64,000 nt of DNA from assembly GCA_019054805.1 (NCBI GenBank), contig JAHQIY010000004.1, forward strand, positions 2,480,001-2,544,000. The letters run 5' to 3'. This stretch comes from Brachionus manjavacas (Eukaryota > Rotifera > Eurotatoria > Ploima > Brachionidae). Position numbers and translations under genes: made by a program. Below, piece after piece: positions 34,101 to 45,459 of this stretch (within the stretch, counting starts at the first letter, position 1; every line of letters starts with the position of its first letter). Under the pieces are notes generated by a model that was given only the letters and a program-made list of their open reading frames with translations, did not search any database and had not been told where the DNA came from.

Positions 34101-34522
34101 AACCCTCAGGATCAATAGCCATAGCAGGTGTTCGATCATAGGCACTCATTTTAAAGCCAATGCTAGAAGGTTTGTTGTTGAGGTTTTTTGAAAGTCCTTT
34201 TTGCTCCTGAATGTCTTTTAAAGTTTCGTATACAATTTGAATTACTGGCAGACAAAAGGCTCCTGTTTTTCCAGAACCTGTCTCGGCAGCCATTAGAACG
34301 TCTCCACCTCCCAATATCAATGGAATGGCCTCGCCTTGAATATCTGTCGGAAGCCTTTTGAACAAATTAAAAAAAAAATTTTGTAGTTTTGAGGACTTAC
34401 AGCCAGCCCATGTTGTTGACGGCTTCGGCAATTTCTGGCATTACACCCAATTCTTAAAATGCATTATATTTAACCTTTTAAATTTTCCTCAAAATTGAAT
34501 TACCTGTCTCAAAAGCGTTCAT
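31132..34522 (-). CDS. DDX1: ATP-dependent RNA helicase DDX1 (DEAD-box with SPRY insertion)
   Basis: Four exons (minus): 34504-34522, 34401-34452, 33667-34354, 31132-32571; introns of 51, 46 and 1095 bp, all GT-AG and in phase, giving 732 residues (human about 740). It begins [18 protein letters not shown], followed by [14 protein letters not shown] (Q-motif region). Motif I is AETGSGKT; the SPRY domain (about residues 85-255) is inserted between motifs I and Ia, the hallmark of DDX1. Then PSKELAEQT (Ia), TPGRL (Ib), DEVD (II), SAT (III), FCRTK (IV), TDVAARGID (V) and HRIGRVGR (VI). It acts in tRNA ligase complexes, RNA processing and DNA-break-linked RNA clearance. Motif II has Val where almost all DDX1 proteins have Ala. 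Confidence 0.95.
32941..33214. repeat. foldback repeat in DDX1 intron 3
   Basis: About 95-bp arms (32941-33037 and 33118-33214) share TTACTGAGATAAATCTAAAA and flanking bases with a few mismatches; about 80-bp centre. Non-coding. Confidence 0.75.
33263..33547. mobile_element. miniature inverted-repeat element, TTGTGAAGT family, copy 1
   Basis: 285 bp with about 60-bp inverted termini; the right arm complement reads TTGTGAAGTCCGTTTCAATT and onward. The same termini define 45210-45459. Lies in DDX1 intron 3. A target duplication was not clear. Confidence 0.75.
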
Positions 34523-34869
34523 TTTAAGTATGACAAAAGAACCAAAATTTATTCAAATTCAAATTTTAAAAAAAAATGAATAAAATTAATTTCGCAATCA
34601 AACTAGACTAAGATTTTGTTAATTTTTTTTTATAGAAAGATAAGAATCTAAATTTTTGAAAATTTTTTGAAAGACTATTTAGAAAAATATTGATCAATTA
34701 AACTGAACTCGTATCTTATTTTAAAGCTTACCTAAAAATGATTTCGTTCTAAAATTCCACCAGCATTTTTATTCTAAAGAGGTTGTGCATATTTATGGGC
34801 AATTTTCTCTCAAAAAAAAGGGTTAAGATATTTATTTTATTTAATACTGAACAAAAATTCGTAATAAAG
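34523..34869. other. DDX1 upstream region, no gene seen
   Basis: AT-rich sequence upstream of the DDX1 start codon. No TATA-like or other element can be singled out. Confidence 0.4.
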
Positions 34870-35240
34870 ACCCAAAAATTTATATAAATCCTTAGTCGGA
34901 TCAATTTTAAACTATTCTTTTCATTGCTTGAATTCATTTTCAGAAAATAATGTCAAAAAACTACAAGCAATTCAGAATACAGCAGTCAGATCTATCCTTA
35001 AGTTAAAATATGAAACCTCTTCCAACATGGTGCATCATGAGGCTTTTAATAAACTTAAATTACTAACAGTCTTGAATCGGCTTTTTGAGTTGAGCGAGAA
35101 ATATGTTGGGACAGGACTGAGTCATTCTATTCCATTGATTGTCAGACTGGTGGAGGAATACAGACAAGGTTTTGAATCAAGATAAATTGAGTACCCAACT
35201 CCATTGTATAATTGCTATCTTACTATTTCCTCTTTATTTA
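34870..35240 (+). mobile_element. 5'-truncated LINE (RT C-terminus and 3' end)
   Basis: The frame reads SLVGSILNYSF, VKKLQAIQNTAVRSILKLKY and VEEYRQGFESR, stop, the C-terminal end of a jockey-like RT protein. The last coding bases and about 50 bp beyond match 7930-8030, the tail of the ORF1-only element. 5' truncation is usual for LINE copies. Confidence 0.75.
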
Positions 35241-37151
35241 ATTTTATTTTTCAAATAGAAACTAAAATTTTTATTAACGGGTGCCCAATAATGCTTGTCC
35301 GAAACTTCAATTAGAATAAAACTTATGGTCAGATAATGAAAAAATTATGAAAATTTACAGTTTGATACAAAATTTTATCTTTTTTTAGAAAATATAGATG
35401 GTTTTTTAAATTTTTTATTTTTTCGCATCCTCTATGCTCAGGTGCAACACATACCCTGACCTAAAATTGTCCTCGGTGGTCAAGATAATTCGATTACAAG
35501 TATGATATATGAATTTGTTGAGAATTTTATCCTGATTAAAATAAGCTATTGTTTGTTTTAATCGTATGATGTTATATTAAAAAAACAACAAGATTTTTTG
35601 AAAAAGTGAAAATTCAGTAAAATGATCGTTTTTTTCAAATATCTTTCGACCAGAGTGAGATATTGACCTGAAATTTTACACACAAATAGTATAGAGAATT
35701 AGCTATTAAATGAATGTCTAATTAATATTCGTGTTTGATTTAAAGCACTTTTATTAGAGTTTTTTTACTTTAAAGGTATGGTCCCTTTCTAAGATAAATA
35801 TTTCAACGATTTTAATATGAAGCCTCTAAACAAAGTAAATCATTCAAAAGCTTAAATCCTAAGTTACAAAATAATTTATAATTCTTAATAGTTGTACACA
35901 GATTAGATGAAAAATAATTGAATATAAAAATTTTATTTTTTTTAATTTTGTTTTTCTGCTAAAATTCCTTATTTAAAATGGATTGCATAATTTCTTAGAT
36001 TTAATAATTATTTTTTAATTCTTTTTGAATAATTTTTCAAAAAAAACTTTAAAATAATTAATATGGGACGTTATTTTAATTAAACAACAAATATTTTTTC
36101 TTATCGATTCATGATTGATTCTTCTAAAATCTTTTTTCTAAAACTTTAAAGATGAATTTAAAATCCACACTAAGGTATTCAAATTATGGTTTTATATGAA
36201 TTTTTTTTAATATTAAAATATATTAAAGAGAAACAAAATTAAATTTAGTATAGCAAAATTTCAAAATATCAATTAAGATTGAAAACGTAGATTACAGGTA
36301 AAAAGTGCTAATTGATAGAATTTTTAAAAGTAGAAAAAGAAAAAAAATGTATAACTAAAGAATACAAAATAATTTGATAAGATAATAATGACACTTTGAA
36401 AATAATGCAACTCAAGCCCAAAGTTAGACAAAATTAAAATATTGCCAAAGTTGTTGAGTTATTTAGACTTGAGCAAGACTTGATGGAAAACAACTGTCAG
36501 TGCGAGGGGTATACAATCGGGATTAACCGCAAAGCTTGAAGACTTAGAAAAAGATCGTCACTACAGTTAAATTCTAGATTCAGTAAATTAGGAGAATTTT
36601 AATTTCTAATATTCAAATTTTTGATACAAGTCCTACTAATAAGTCATTAAGAAATTTTAAAGATATATTTGGTCAAAAAATAATTAAAAGTTTTAAATAT
36701 TATATCCTAAAAATCAGCTATTTTATTGAACGCGAAAATCAGTTTCAATTTTAAAATCGTTAATTTTTTGCAAATCTTTTTTTTGATAAAATTATTAAAT
36801 GTTAAAGCCATGATAATTTGACGATTATGCTTAAGATTAATTTTTAACTATTTTTCATAAAAACCTTCATTTTCTTGTTCATTTTTGACTAGATTTATGA
36901 TAAATTGGTCAACAAAGTATTATTGCATAAATGGTAATATTTCAAAACAATTATTATTAAGATAGAAGGTAAATATTATTTCAAAAAAATAATTTAGGCC
37001 AAAAGTAAAAAAGTACAGAGAAATATTTCATTAAAAAGTTGAATGTTTTGAACTAAGTAAATATCATAATCAAAATTTAAAAATAACTTAAGTAATCAAA
37101 ATTATGGTATAAAATGATTTAAAAAAATCTAAAAAAAAATTAAATTAAAAA
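35241..37151. other. no gene seen; possible decayed mariner terminus
   Basis: At 35277 the sequence TAACGGGTGCCCAATAATGC resembles the terminus of the mariner at 49586 (TAACGGGTGTTCAA), and GAAATTTTACACACAAATAG at about 35670 resembles an inner part of that repeat, so this may be a degraded terminal repeat of a relative. The rest is A/T-rich and without coding evidence. Confidence 0.4.
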
Positions 37152-38141
37152 ATGTCTCAAACAAAATTTAATAGTAAAACCACTGCTTTAGAGGTGATAA
37201 AAGGTCACAACTTGAAAGGATATGAGGTAATAGTTACTGGAGCCTCGTCTGGAATCGGAGTTGAGACCGCACGAGCTTTGGCTAGCGCAGGAGCTAGAGT
37301 TGTTCTATTAGCCAGAGATATGGATAAGCTAAAGCAAGTTTCCCATGATATTTCAAATAGTACAAGGAATCAATTAATTGAGATTGAACATATAGAATTA
37401 GATTCACTCGAAAGTATAAATCAATTTGTCAAAAAATATTTGGAGAAAAAAAGACCTCTTAACATTTTAATAAACAATGCTGCTACAATGGCTTGTCCTT
37501 TAAAATACACAAAAGATGGTTTTGAATTACAATTTGGAACAAACTATGTCGGACATTTTGCGCTTACATACGGACTTTTGCCAGCCTTGGAAGAAGGAGC
37601 CAGATTAAGTGGAAAAAATTCAAGAGTTGTGTCAGTTTCTTCTTTAGCTCATGCTTTATCAGATATCCACTTTGAGGATATTAATTTTAAAAATCGAGCC
37701 TATGACCGTTGGCTTAGTTATGGTCAATCAAAAACAGCCAATTCTCTTCATTCTGTTGCTTTGACTAAATTTTACTCAGAAAAGGGCATCTTTTCTAATT
37801 CAGTGATGCCTGGTGGTATTTTTACCCCTGGTTTTAAAAAAATCTTTGAGAATTTAAACGAAAATGAAAAAATTCAAATGAAAATTATTGATGAACATGG
37901 AAATCCGAATGCCGATTTAAAAACACCCGAACAAGGTGCAAGTACAACTGTTTGGGCAGCAGTAGCACCTGAACTAGAAGGAAAAGGAGGATTTTACTTA
38001 GAAAATTGTGATTTTGCAAAGCTTAAAGAAAATTTTCAAGATGCATACAAATCATATGACGGATACCTGAAGCACGCTGTTGATGAACAAACTGCAATTA
38101 AACTGTGGAATTTGACTCTTGGATGGATTAATAAGAGTTGA
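37152..38141 (+). CDS. short-chain dehydrogenase/reductase (SDR family)
   Basis: An intronless 329-residue frame. Residues about 24-40 form the nucleotide-binding Rossmann motif (VTGASSGIG), NNAA follows at about 107-110, catalytic Ser in VSVSSLAH at about 157, and YGQSK at about 185 supplies the Y-x-x-x-K pair. All catalytic residues of classical SDRs are present. The closest style I recognise is the WWOX/retinol-dehydrogenase-like or bacterial SDR group with an N-terminal LEVIKGHNLKGYE lead. The substrate cannot be told. Lack of introns next to intron-bearing genes raises the possibility of horizontal acquisition, which is unproven. Confidence 0.85.
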   Translation: MSQTKFNSKTTALEVIKGHNLKGYEVIVTGASSGIGVETARALASAGARVVLLARDMDKLKQVSHDISNSTRNQLIEIEHIELDSLESINQFVKKYLEKKRPLNILINNAATMACPLKYTKDGFELQFGTNYVGHFALTYGLLPALEEGARLSGKNSRVVSVSSLAHALSDIHFEDINFKNRAYDRWLSYGQSKTANSLHSVALTKFYSEKGIFSNSVMPGGIFTPGFKKIFENLNENEKIQMKIIDEHGNPNADLKTPEQGASTTVWAAVAPELEGKGGFYLENCDFAKLKENFQDAYKSYDGYLKHAVDEQTAIKLWNLTLGWINKS

Positions 38142-38363
38142 ATGCATATTTTTTTTTCATTTTAACTTAATATATTCAATATTTTTAGAATTAAATTTTT
38201 TAAATTTTTTAAAAACATTTTTTTTTGACAACTTTTTTTTTTCTCTCTCTAAAACAAAAAAATCAAAAAAATTTTTTTATCAATATATAGGATCGATTGA
38301 AGGGGTCTACATTTTTAAAGTTCTAAAAGCAAAACAATTAGCATTCAAAGACATTTTTTCCTC

Positions 38364-38890
38364 TACAGTTGTTTTTGCTAAAATGAAATGGTCCGTTCTC
38401 GAAAAGAAATGGAATGGAGACGCATTCCATAAAAAACCATTCCCGTTCTATTTCCATTCCATTCCATCCGTTTCGTTCCATCAATACCATTCCATTCCAA
38501 CCGTTCTATCCATTCCATTTCATTTTAGCAAGAACCACTGTATTATTTATCATATAAATAATATTTTTATATTTATTTATTAATAGTTATTTTTTATAAT
38601 TTTTTGTTAAATTTATTTTTACGTAGTATTCTAAAATATGAATTATTTTTATTCGAATTAATGTATGAAGCACAGTATTTTGCTTTTAAATATATTCATG
38701 TTTTTTTTTATTTTGAATTTTTAAATTTATCTTAATTTTTCCTTTTTTTAACTATAAAGATTTTAATTTATTTTTAGATATAATTAATCACTTTCATAAA
38801 TAAGTGTTGACGTTACAACAAGCAAACCGAACATAACTGTTTTTAATCGAGAAGGAAGTTCAAAAGTATTTAAATTATTTCTAATGTATA
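38364..38890 (+). repeat. long inverted repeat, left copy (pair 54605-55134)
   Basis: About 527 bp, nearly identical in reverse orientation to 54605-55134. It includes the MITE and about 350 bp beyond it. The outer boundary in both copies coincides with the MITE's outer end; the inner boundary is near 38890 and 54605. The pair brackets 15.7 kb of nested transposons. Confidence 0.85.
38366..38540. mobile_element. Tc1/mariner-type MITE with GGAAT-like interior, copy 1
   Basis: 175 bp. The right terminus, read inward, is CAGTGGTTCTTGCTAAAATG; the left has two changes. Flanked by TA on both sides (38364-38365, 38541-38542). The interior consists of TGGAATGGAA-like pentamer-rich sequence that is itself complementary. 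Copy 2 at 54953-55132. Confidence 0.85.
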
Positions 38891-39093
38891 TTTTATTTGT
38901 TAATTTTTAATAATTTATAAAAAAAAATTTAAGTGATATTAATTTCACTGATATAAAATTCAATTAATTAAGTTACTTATTTTTTTTTCTTAATTACAAT
39001 AATTACAATAAAATAACCAGATGACTAAATTAAATAAAGAAATAACAAAAAAAATATTTTATTGTCAAATATTTGTATAATAGTTAAAATTTT

Positions 39094-39331
39094 TTAATGA
39101 TCAGTCCATTCTCCTTTTCGTTCTTTTATTATTCTTAGAATATATTTTAAGTGATTGATTTAATTTTCGCATTTTTTAGGTGATAATTTCTGTTCAAAAT
39201 CTCTTATTCTTGTGTATAATTGTTGTAGGTTTCGGCATTGATTCTTTCTTACATAATCTTTCAGATCATGCCATAAAAGTTCAATCACATCATTATCTGG
39301 AGAATTTGCAGGAGTCTTGAACTATTTTATT
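39094..39331 (-). pseudogene. Tc1-like transposase, C-terminal part (third piece)
   Basis: Minus strand: FKTPANSPDNDVIELLWHDL, then DYVRKNQCRNLQQLYTRIRD, then an in-frame TAA and a further in-frame tail ending EWTDH. PANSPD...IELLW is the third catalytic block (Glu) of Tc1-type DDE transposases. It continues the protein coded at 45859-46010 and 48048-48829. Confidence 0.8.
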
Positions 39332-39856
39332 TTTATAGAACAATATTATTCTTAAAAATTTTTTACCCAATTAACGTTCCCCAGTCAATAAATTTCTGAA
39401 GACATTTTAGGGATTCTTTAAAGAACCTATATGAATTCTATAAATTCATTCACTTTTTAAAGAAAAATTTCTTTTTTTTTAAAGAAAATAAAAATTGCAG
39501 AATAAACTTTCATTTTTCATTATTAATTCTTTATTTTTTAACCACTTTTGTCTTTAAATTTTCTTTAATTTATGCTTTCCATAATTTTAAATGATTTTTA
39601 ATATCAACAATTGTTTTTTTTAATTTGCAGATAAGACCGAGAATCCAGATGCAATCTAAAATTTCATCGAAGCTTTTTAAAAGCGTACCCTTCAAGTCTA
39701 TATTCAAGAAGCGATGAATCAGGATAAATGCTCACTATGCTTGGCTCATTAATGATTTCGATGATTTATCTCTGCCAAAAATTCTCTTCAAGAAGATGTA
39801 CTAAACTAGTAAATAATATAGAAAATTTTTTTTAATTTTATAATTATTTTCTAGAT

Positions 39857-40030
39857 ATGTTTAAAAAGTTTGAATATTTAAGAGATGACAATAAAAAAAT
39901 ACCACGCAGCACCCTTTATGATAAAAAAAAAAGGGAAAAAATAAATATTTTAAATAAATTTGATAAACTTTTTAAATCATCAAGCGATCAAAAAGAAATC
40001 ATATTAAAGAATTTTGAATATCTATTATAA
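39857..40030 (+). pseudogene. possible first exon of the element A transposase
   Basis: The frame reads MFKKFEYLRDDNKKIPRSTL and then a Lys-rich stretch to a TAA at about 40030. It lies between the left end of element A and the recognisable transposase exons; a short helical start like this is plausible but unproven. Confidence 0.25.
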
Positions 40031-40599
40031 TTAATTTATGAAAATTTATTAGAAATAGTTTGAATTAAAGTCTTTTAAAAATTTTGGAAACCAATTTTTT
40101 AAATAAAATAAAAAAATTCATAAATAAGATTCAGAAATTAATTATACATTAACTATAATTAATTTCATGAATTATTAGGAATTTTTCTTAAGAAATAAAA
40201 AGAATAGATGAACCTTTATCCCAATGGAAAAATAATGAAACATTTAACTGTATCGTTGCTTTTTTCTTTTGATTAAATATACAATTCAATGAATATCACT
40301 CACTTCAATCCAAACTTTCTTTCTAATCTCCAGAAATTTTTTTCGGCTAAATTCTTTTTTCTTGAAGAAAGAATAAAGCCGAAAAAATTTTTTAACAGTC
40401 TTATATTTTTAATTTTCGAGACTTGTGACTTTTAAACATCTCTGGATTTTATCAAAGAGAGCGTTCTTTTTTTCTCCTAAAGTCGAAACCAAAGTCGACT
40501 CAAAATACTAAAAATAACATATTAATAATAAATTCTTCTCCAAGATTTAAGAATAAATTTAATATTTAAAAAAATAAAAATTAATGAAGAAAATTGATA

Positions 40600-43015
40600 T
40601 GGTAACGATAATGAAAATTGGGCACCTAACAATTGTGATAGTGATAATCAGATTTCTTTAAATCAGATTCAAGAAACATTGATCTTAGAAGATAATGAGT
40701 CTCCTTTATCTGAGCTACTTGAATGTGAAACGAATAATCAAATTAATTTGAGCAATCACGAAAAGACGGAATTGATTGAAATGTGCTTGTTATCATTATT
40801 TTACTCCGGTAAAATAACTCATTATCTCTAAAGTGCATTATCTCTAGTTAGCCAACTTTTACATCTTACAACAAAACTAAACATAGCAAAAACATATGAC
40901 CAAATTAGCCAAAAACTACTAAAAAATTACCAGTGAGGAAATTAACTATACTAAAAAATGGTATTGTCAACCTTGTAATTTATTTGTTGAATTAGAAAAT
41001 AAACAAAGGTCATGCAAAAAATGTTTTACAAAGTAAGAGAGAAAAATACTATTTTGAATATTTTTTTTATTTAATATAAAATAAAAAAACTTTATATTTT
41101 AGACTTGATGCTTTGTACTTTGTTTGTTTAGAAACTCAAATTAAAAGACTTTTTAAAAAAAATATATTACCAATAAAAATTTCGAACAACAGCACTGTTG
41201 ATGTCATTAAAGCCGTTTCTGACAGTGATCATTACAGAGAATTCAGAAAACAACATTCAAGCATGAATAATGCAGATCATGATACTGTTTATAGTCTCAT
41301 AATTAATACTGATGGCTTAGATATTTCGCATAAATCTGCAGTCTCGATATGGCCTGTTTATTTAGCAATTAATGAGATTCCTTTGGAAAACCGATACTCT
41401 ATTGACAACATCTTAATTGCTGGTAAATTAAACTAAAATCAATTAAATGTTTGATTAAATTTTTTACAGGGATTTATATTTCAAATGGGAAACCAAGTGG
41501 ATTTAGTACTTTTCTTCAGCCTATTGAGCATTTGAAACTATTGGAAATTGGAATTTTTCATAAATCTTATTTATATCGTTTCTTTGTGCTATTTGGTATA
41601 TTTGACAAACCAGCTAGATCTCTTATTTTGAATACTAAATCATCTAACTCATATTATGGTTGCTTAAAATGTGAGCAGCCTGGAAAAGTTGTCCCTTACC
41701 AAAATGGTCATCATCATATTTTTGAGTATTGTAGCAAAGAAATGAACAAAAGAAATCATGCTAATTATTTAGAAATTTTAAACATGGTTGAAAAAAAGCA
41801 AAATAATTTCAAGGGAATTAAAGGACACACAATAATTAGTGAATTAAGCCAATATAGGCCAGTTGAAAGTACATTGATAGATTCAAAGCATAGCATTTTT
41901 TTCGGAGTTGTAAAGCACTTAATGAGTTATTGGTTTGAATCACCTAGCAATTGTGAGTATCCCCTAAAATCAAGTTTAAATGAGGTTAATAGTCGGCTGA
42001 TGAGTATTAGGCCTCCAAATTTTTTTAGTGCTCTTCCTCGCGAAATAAACACATTCAAACTTTGGAGGGCACATGAATTTATGAACTTTATTTTTTATTA
42101 CAGTATTCCGGTTTTGTTCAATTTATTACCTGATATCTTTTTACAGAATTTAATTTGTCTTATTATTGGCTAAGAGCAACTTTATTCGGAAAAAATTAAC
42201 AAAAAAAATCTTAAAATTGCAGATGATTTCTTAAAAAATTTTGTTAAAGAATTAGCTAGTCTTTATGATGAACATATAATGAATTCAGGGGTTCATGAAC
42301 TTCTACACTTAGCTGATATGAGTATTGAATCCGGTCCATTAAATGTCGCATCCTGCTTTCCGTTTGAGGAACTCAACCGCAAACTTGGTTTAATGGTAAA
42401 TGGTAAAGATCTGATTGGTGATGAGTTTATAAAACATTGGACAGTATCTCGATGTTTGGTATTTATATTCAAGATAAAAATAAGAATAATGAATATTTGA
42501 AATTTATAGAAAAAAATTTTTCAATTAAATCTTCGAATTTAAAAAACTCAAAATCAAATTCAAGTCAAATTAAGCCTTATTACAAAATTGATTTTCATGT
42601 TAAAGAACTGAGTTTTACTATGCAAAATTTGATAAGTAGTCATTTTAAAGACAATAACAATGTCTTGTTCTATGAGAAAATTTCAATTGGCTCAATGGTT
42701 TTTACTACAGAAAACAAAAAGGCGCGCTATTGTAATAGTTTCATAAAACATGGTGAGCATTTTGCGTGTATTGAATATATAGCAACTGACGAAGCAAATA
42801 TTATGTTAATTTGCAAAAAAATTGTTCACTTACATAATCCATTCTATTCATCTAAAGATAAAAGATTAACAACAAATTTTTTTTTGGCATGTAAATCAAA
42901 TGAAACCTTTCTAATTTTTGATAATTTTAGCCAAATCAAAGTTGTTTTTTCTTTTAAGCTTAATGAATCAGTATATATTATAAATGGCTTCAGTCAAATT
43001 CATTTTTTTAACTAA
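40600..43015 (+). pseudogene. TNP2/CACTA-like transposase, several breaks
   Basis: Pieces in order: an acidic lead (ETLILEDNESPLSELLE), LVSQLLHLTTKLNIAKTYDQ, a zinc-knuckle block (WYCQPCNLF...SCKKCF, ending at a GTAAGA donor), LDALYFVCLETQIKRLF to DGLDISHKSAVSIWPVYLAI and NEIPLENRYS (41102-41423), intron 41424-41468, then NGKPSGFSTFLQPI, GCLKCEQPGK and RPVESTLIDSKH, and VHELLHLADMSIESGPLNVA, CFPFEELNRKL. This is the order of TNP2-type transposases, including the final N/G-V-H-x-L-x-H-L block. A TAA at 42171, a frame change at about 42450 and one near 40840 break it. Confidence 0.75.
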
Positions 43016-43040
43016 ATATTGAGTTTAGAGAAGATTTTTA

Positions 43041-44950
43041 AAATGCAGAAACAAAAATTCGATAAAAAAAAAGAAAATGCATCTGCTTTAGAAATTCCTG
43101 ATCCGGATCCACTTGTTCTTCATTTAGATGAATCAAATGATGAGATGCAACAAAATATCAAGGCAAATAAATCATCAATTACAATTTCCAAATTGTAATG
43201 TCGGGGTGATGTCGAGACACATTCTGTTGTTTTCTGGACCATGGAAAAAGTTTTCAATTATTTCAAATGTTTGTATTCACCCAAATCAAGGAGAAAAAAT
43301 TGAAGAAGGAAAAGAGTACGATGCCTCTTATGGAAAAAGCACCTATCGAGCCATTGTCAAATATAAAGGTATTTTGATTCATATTTTTCCTTTCTCTTTT
43401 TCTAAAAATCTTTAAAAACTTAATTTCATTTTATTAAAAATATTTTTTTGTCTCAACTAATGTATTTTTATGACCAGGAAGCAGAGTTCTTCCTGAAGTC
43501 TCAAGTCAAGCGCAAGTCGAAACTTGACTTGATTTAATTTTGGAGAAAAAAGTCAAATAACGACTTGCGTTTATGTTTAGTTTTGTTTTATTTTGCCTAA
43601 ATTATCAATATTGTAGAAATTATATTTTATATATTGTTTAAGTTTATCAAAAGTATTTTTTTTTCTTTGATTAACAGAGTTGTTAAAAAGTCACAAGTCT
43701 CAAGTCAAGTCCAAGTCCGGACTTTTTAAAAATAAAAAATAATATTCTGGATTCGGACTTTAATAAAAAGGGCAGACTTGGACTTATTTTTGGGACTTTT
43801 AGACAACTTTGCTAGATTAATATAAAAAAAAAAATTTCTAAAATTTGGAAATGAAATTATGAGTCCGATTGTTTAGTCTTTAATTTCATTTTTATCGAAA
43901 CACATAGAAAAAATCAAAAAAATTCTGTAAAAAATGGTGAAAATCTGAAAAAATGCCAAGTCAAGTAAATACTTGAATTGAAAAATTTAAAAAAGACAAG
44001 TCAAATTTTAACTTACTAAACTTTACTTTTAACGTTTACTTTTAACTTTAAATTTTAACTTTACTTTATTTTTAAGATTTTCACCATTTTATTACCTGAA
44101 AATAGTAACTAAAGGAAGAACTCTGCCAGAACCGATTATTACTCAGATTATTCAATATTTTTAGGATCGTATGAAAAATGTTTAGAAATAGAAAAATCTA
44201 TTTGTTCATACAATGGAATTTTAACTACTGCTACTTCACAAATACAAAGAGATTCTATTAAAGAAACTAGTTGTGCAATTGAAATTTTGAGACGAGAAAA
44301 TTTTGGATATACAAAAAAATTGGTTGAATTGACAGAAAATCTAGAAGATGAATTAAAAAAAAACAAGGAAGCTGTTGAAAAAATTAAAGATCTTGAAGCA
44401 AAAATTGAAAATCTTAAACTCACTTTCAGTAATTTTTTTTAAGATACATTTTTTTTTACTAATTAAAGAAAAAGATAAGGATGAAATAAATAGAATTCAA
44501 AAATGTGCAAAATTTTCCAGGCAATTTTTGAGAATGATATTGAGCCTGATCTAAATATTGTCCCACTAAGTGAAAAGTATCCAAACTTTTTCGTCAAACC
44601 AATAGTTCGTTCTTCTGTGACCGATTTGGTTAATAATTGCAGAACAAGTCAAGCTAGCACTGTATTTAGAAAGATTATTCCTCTGTTAATACCAAATTCT
44701 TCTGATCTAACCACAAAAACAGCTAAACAAATTAAGAGTTGTTACTCCAATATAATAAATCCGATACATGGTAATTTTAAATTATTTTATTTTTCTTAGC
44801 AAATTTTTTTTTGAATTTAACCCATAAATTAAATGACACTTTTTTTCAGAAATGTTAAACGAAAAAGATCCAACGTTTACAGTCAAAGAGATGAATTAAA
44901 AGCTTAATTCTTTAATACAAGACTACAAAAAAATTTCGAAAAGACAAAAA
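43041..44950 (+). pseudogene. second gene of element A (accessory protein, possibly BEN-like)
   Basis: Exons: about 43041-43369 (frame change near 43190; ends YRAIVKYKG, donor GTATTT), 44161-44430 (SYEKCLEIEKSICSY, then a coiled coil ELTENLEDELKKNKEAVEKI), 44521-44770 (ENDIEPDLNIVPLSEKYPNF, VFRKIIPLLIP) and 44863 onward (MLNEKDPTFTVKEMN, stop, LNSLIQDYKK). The helical C-terminal third resembles a BEN domain in spacing only; this is a weak call. It contains an in-frame TAA at about 44900. A related layout is seen at 48882-52588. Confidence 0.4.
43482..44125. mobile_element. hAT-like element in an intron of the second gene
   Basis: Termini CAGAGTTCTTCCT and its complement. Flanks CCAGGAAG and CCAGAACC match at 6 of 8 positions, a possible decayed 8-bp duplication. 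The interior is AAGTC-rich and contains another small inverted element at 43676-43812 (GTTGTTAAAAAGTC / GACTTTTAGACAAC). It accounts for most of the intron 43370-44160. Confidence 0.65.
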
Positions 44951-45209
44951 CAAATCGATGGTGACTCCAGTGTTTGGTTAGATTTTTCCTTTAATTTTGA
45001 CTAAATATTTCTCGATGTGAATTTGACAAGCATTTGACACTAAACTTGTTTTTTTGCACTTAGTAATTTGTATTTTTTTCCATAATATTTAAATTTGACA
45101 TTAATATTCATTAATTTTTTTTTTAATTTGTAAGTTCAAATCATTTTTATGGTCTTTAATTTTAAAAATTTGTAAATTATTTCCCATTTTGTACTAAAAA
45201 ATTTGTGGC

Positions 45210-45459
45210 TTGTGAAGTTCGTTTCAATTCAATCATTTCAATTTGGTTCGTTGCTTCATAACTTATGAATAGAATGAAATAAGCTGGTTTTGTAAATTTC
45301 ACAACCTTTAAAAAGTTTGTTCCACAAAATGAATAAGTTAGCACTTTATTTTGCAAACTCTATCTTTATATTACATTCGAAATTAGTTTATTACATTCCA
45401 ATTAAAAGTTACTGGCATAGAACAGAATTGAAATTATCGAATTGAAGCGATCTTCACAA
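45210..45459. mobile_element. miniature inverted-repeat element, TTGTGAAGT family, copy 2
   Basis: 250 bp, termini TTGTGAAGTTCGTTTCAATT and near complement; same family as 33263-33547. Nested in element A. Confidence 0.75.

Noticed and set aside
43041-44950. Firm BEN-domain assignment for the second gene of element A
   Set aside because: Only helix spacing and a few hydrophobic positions agree; kept as a weak possibility without a symbol.
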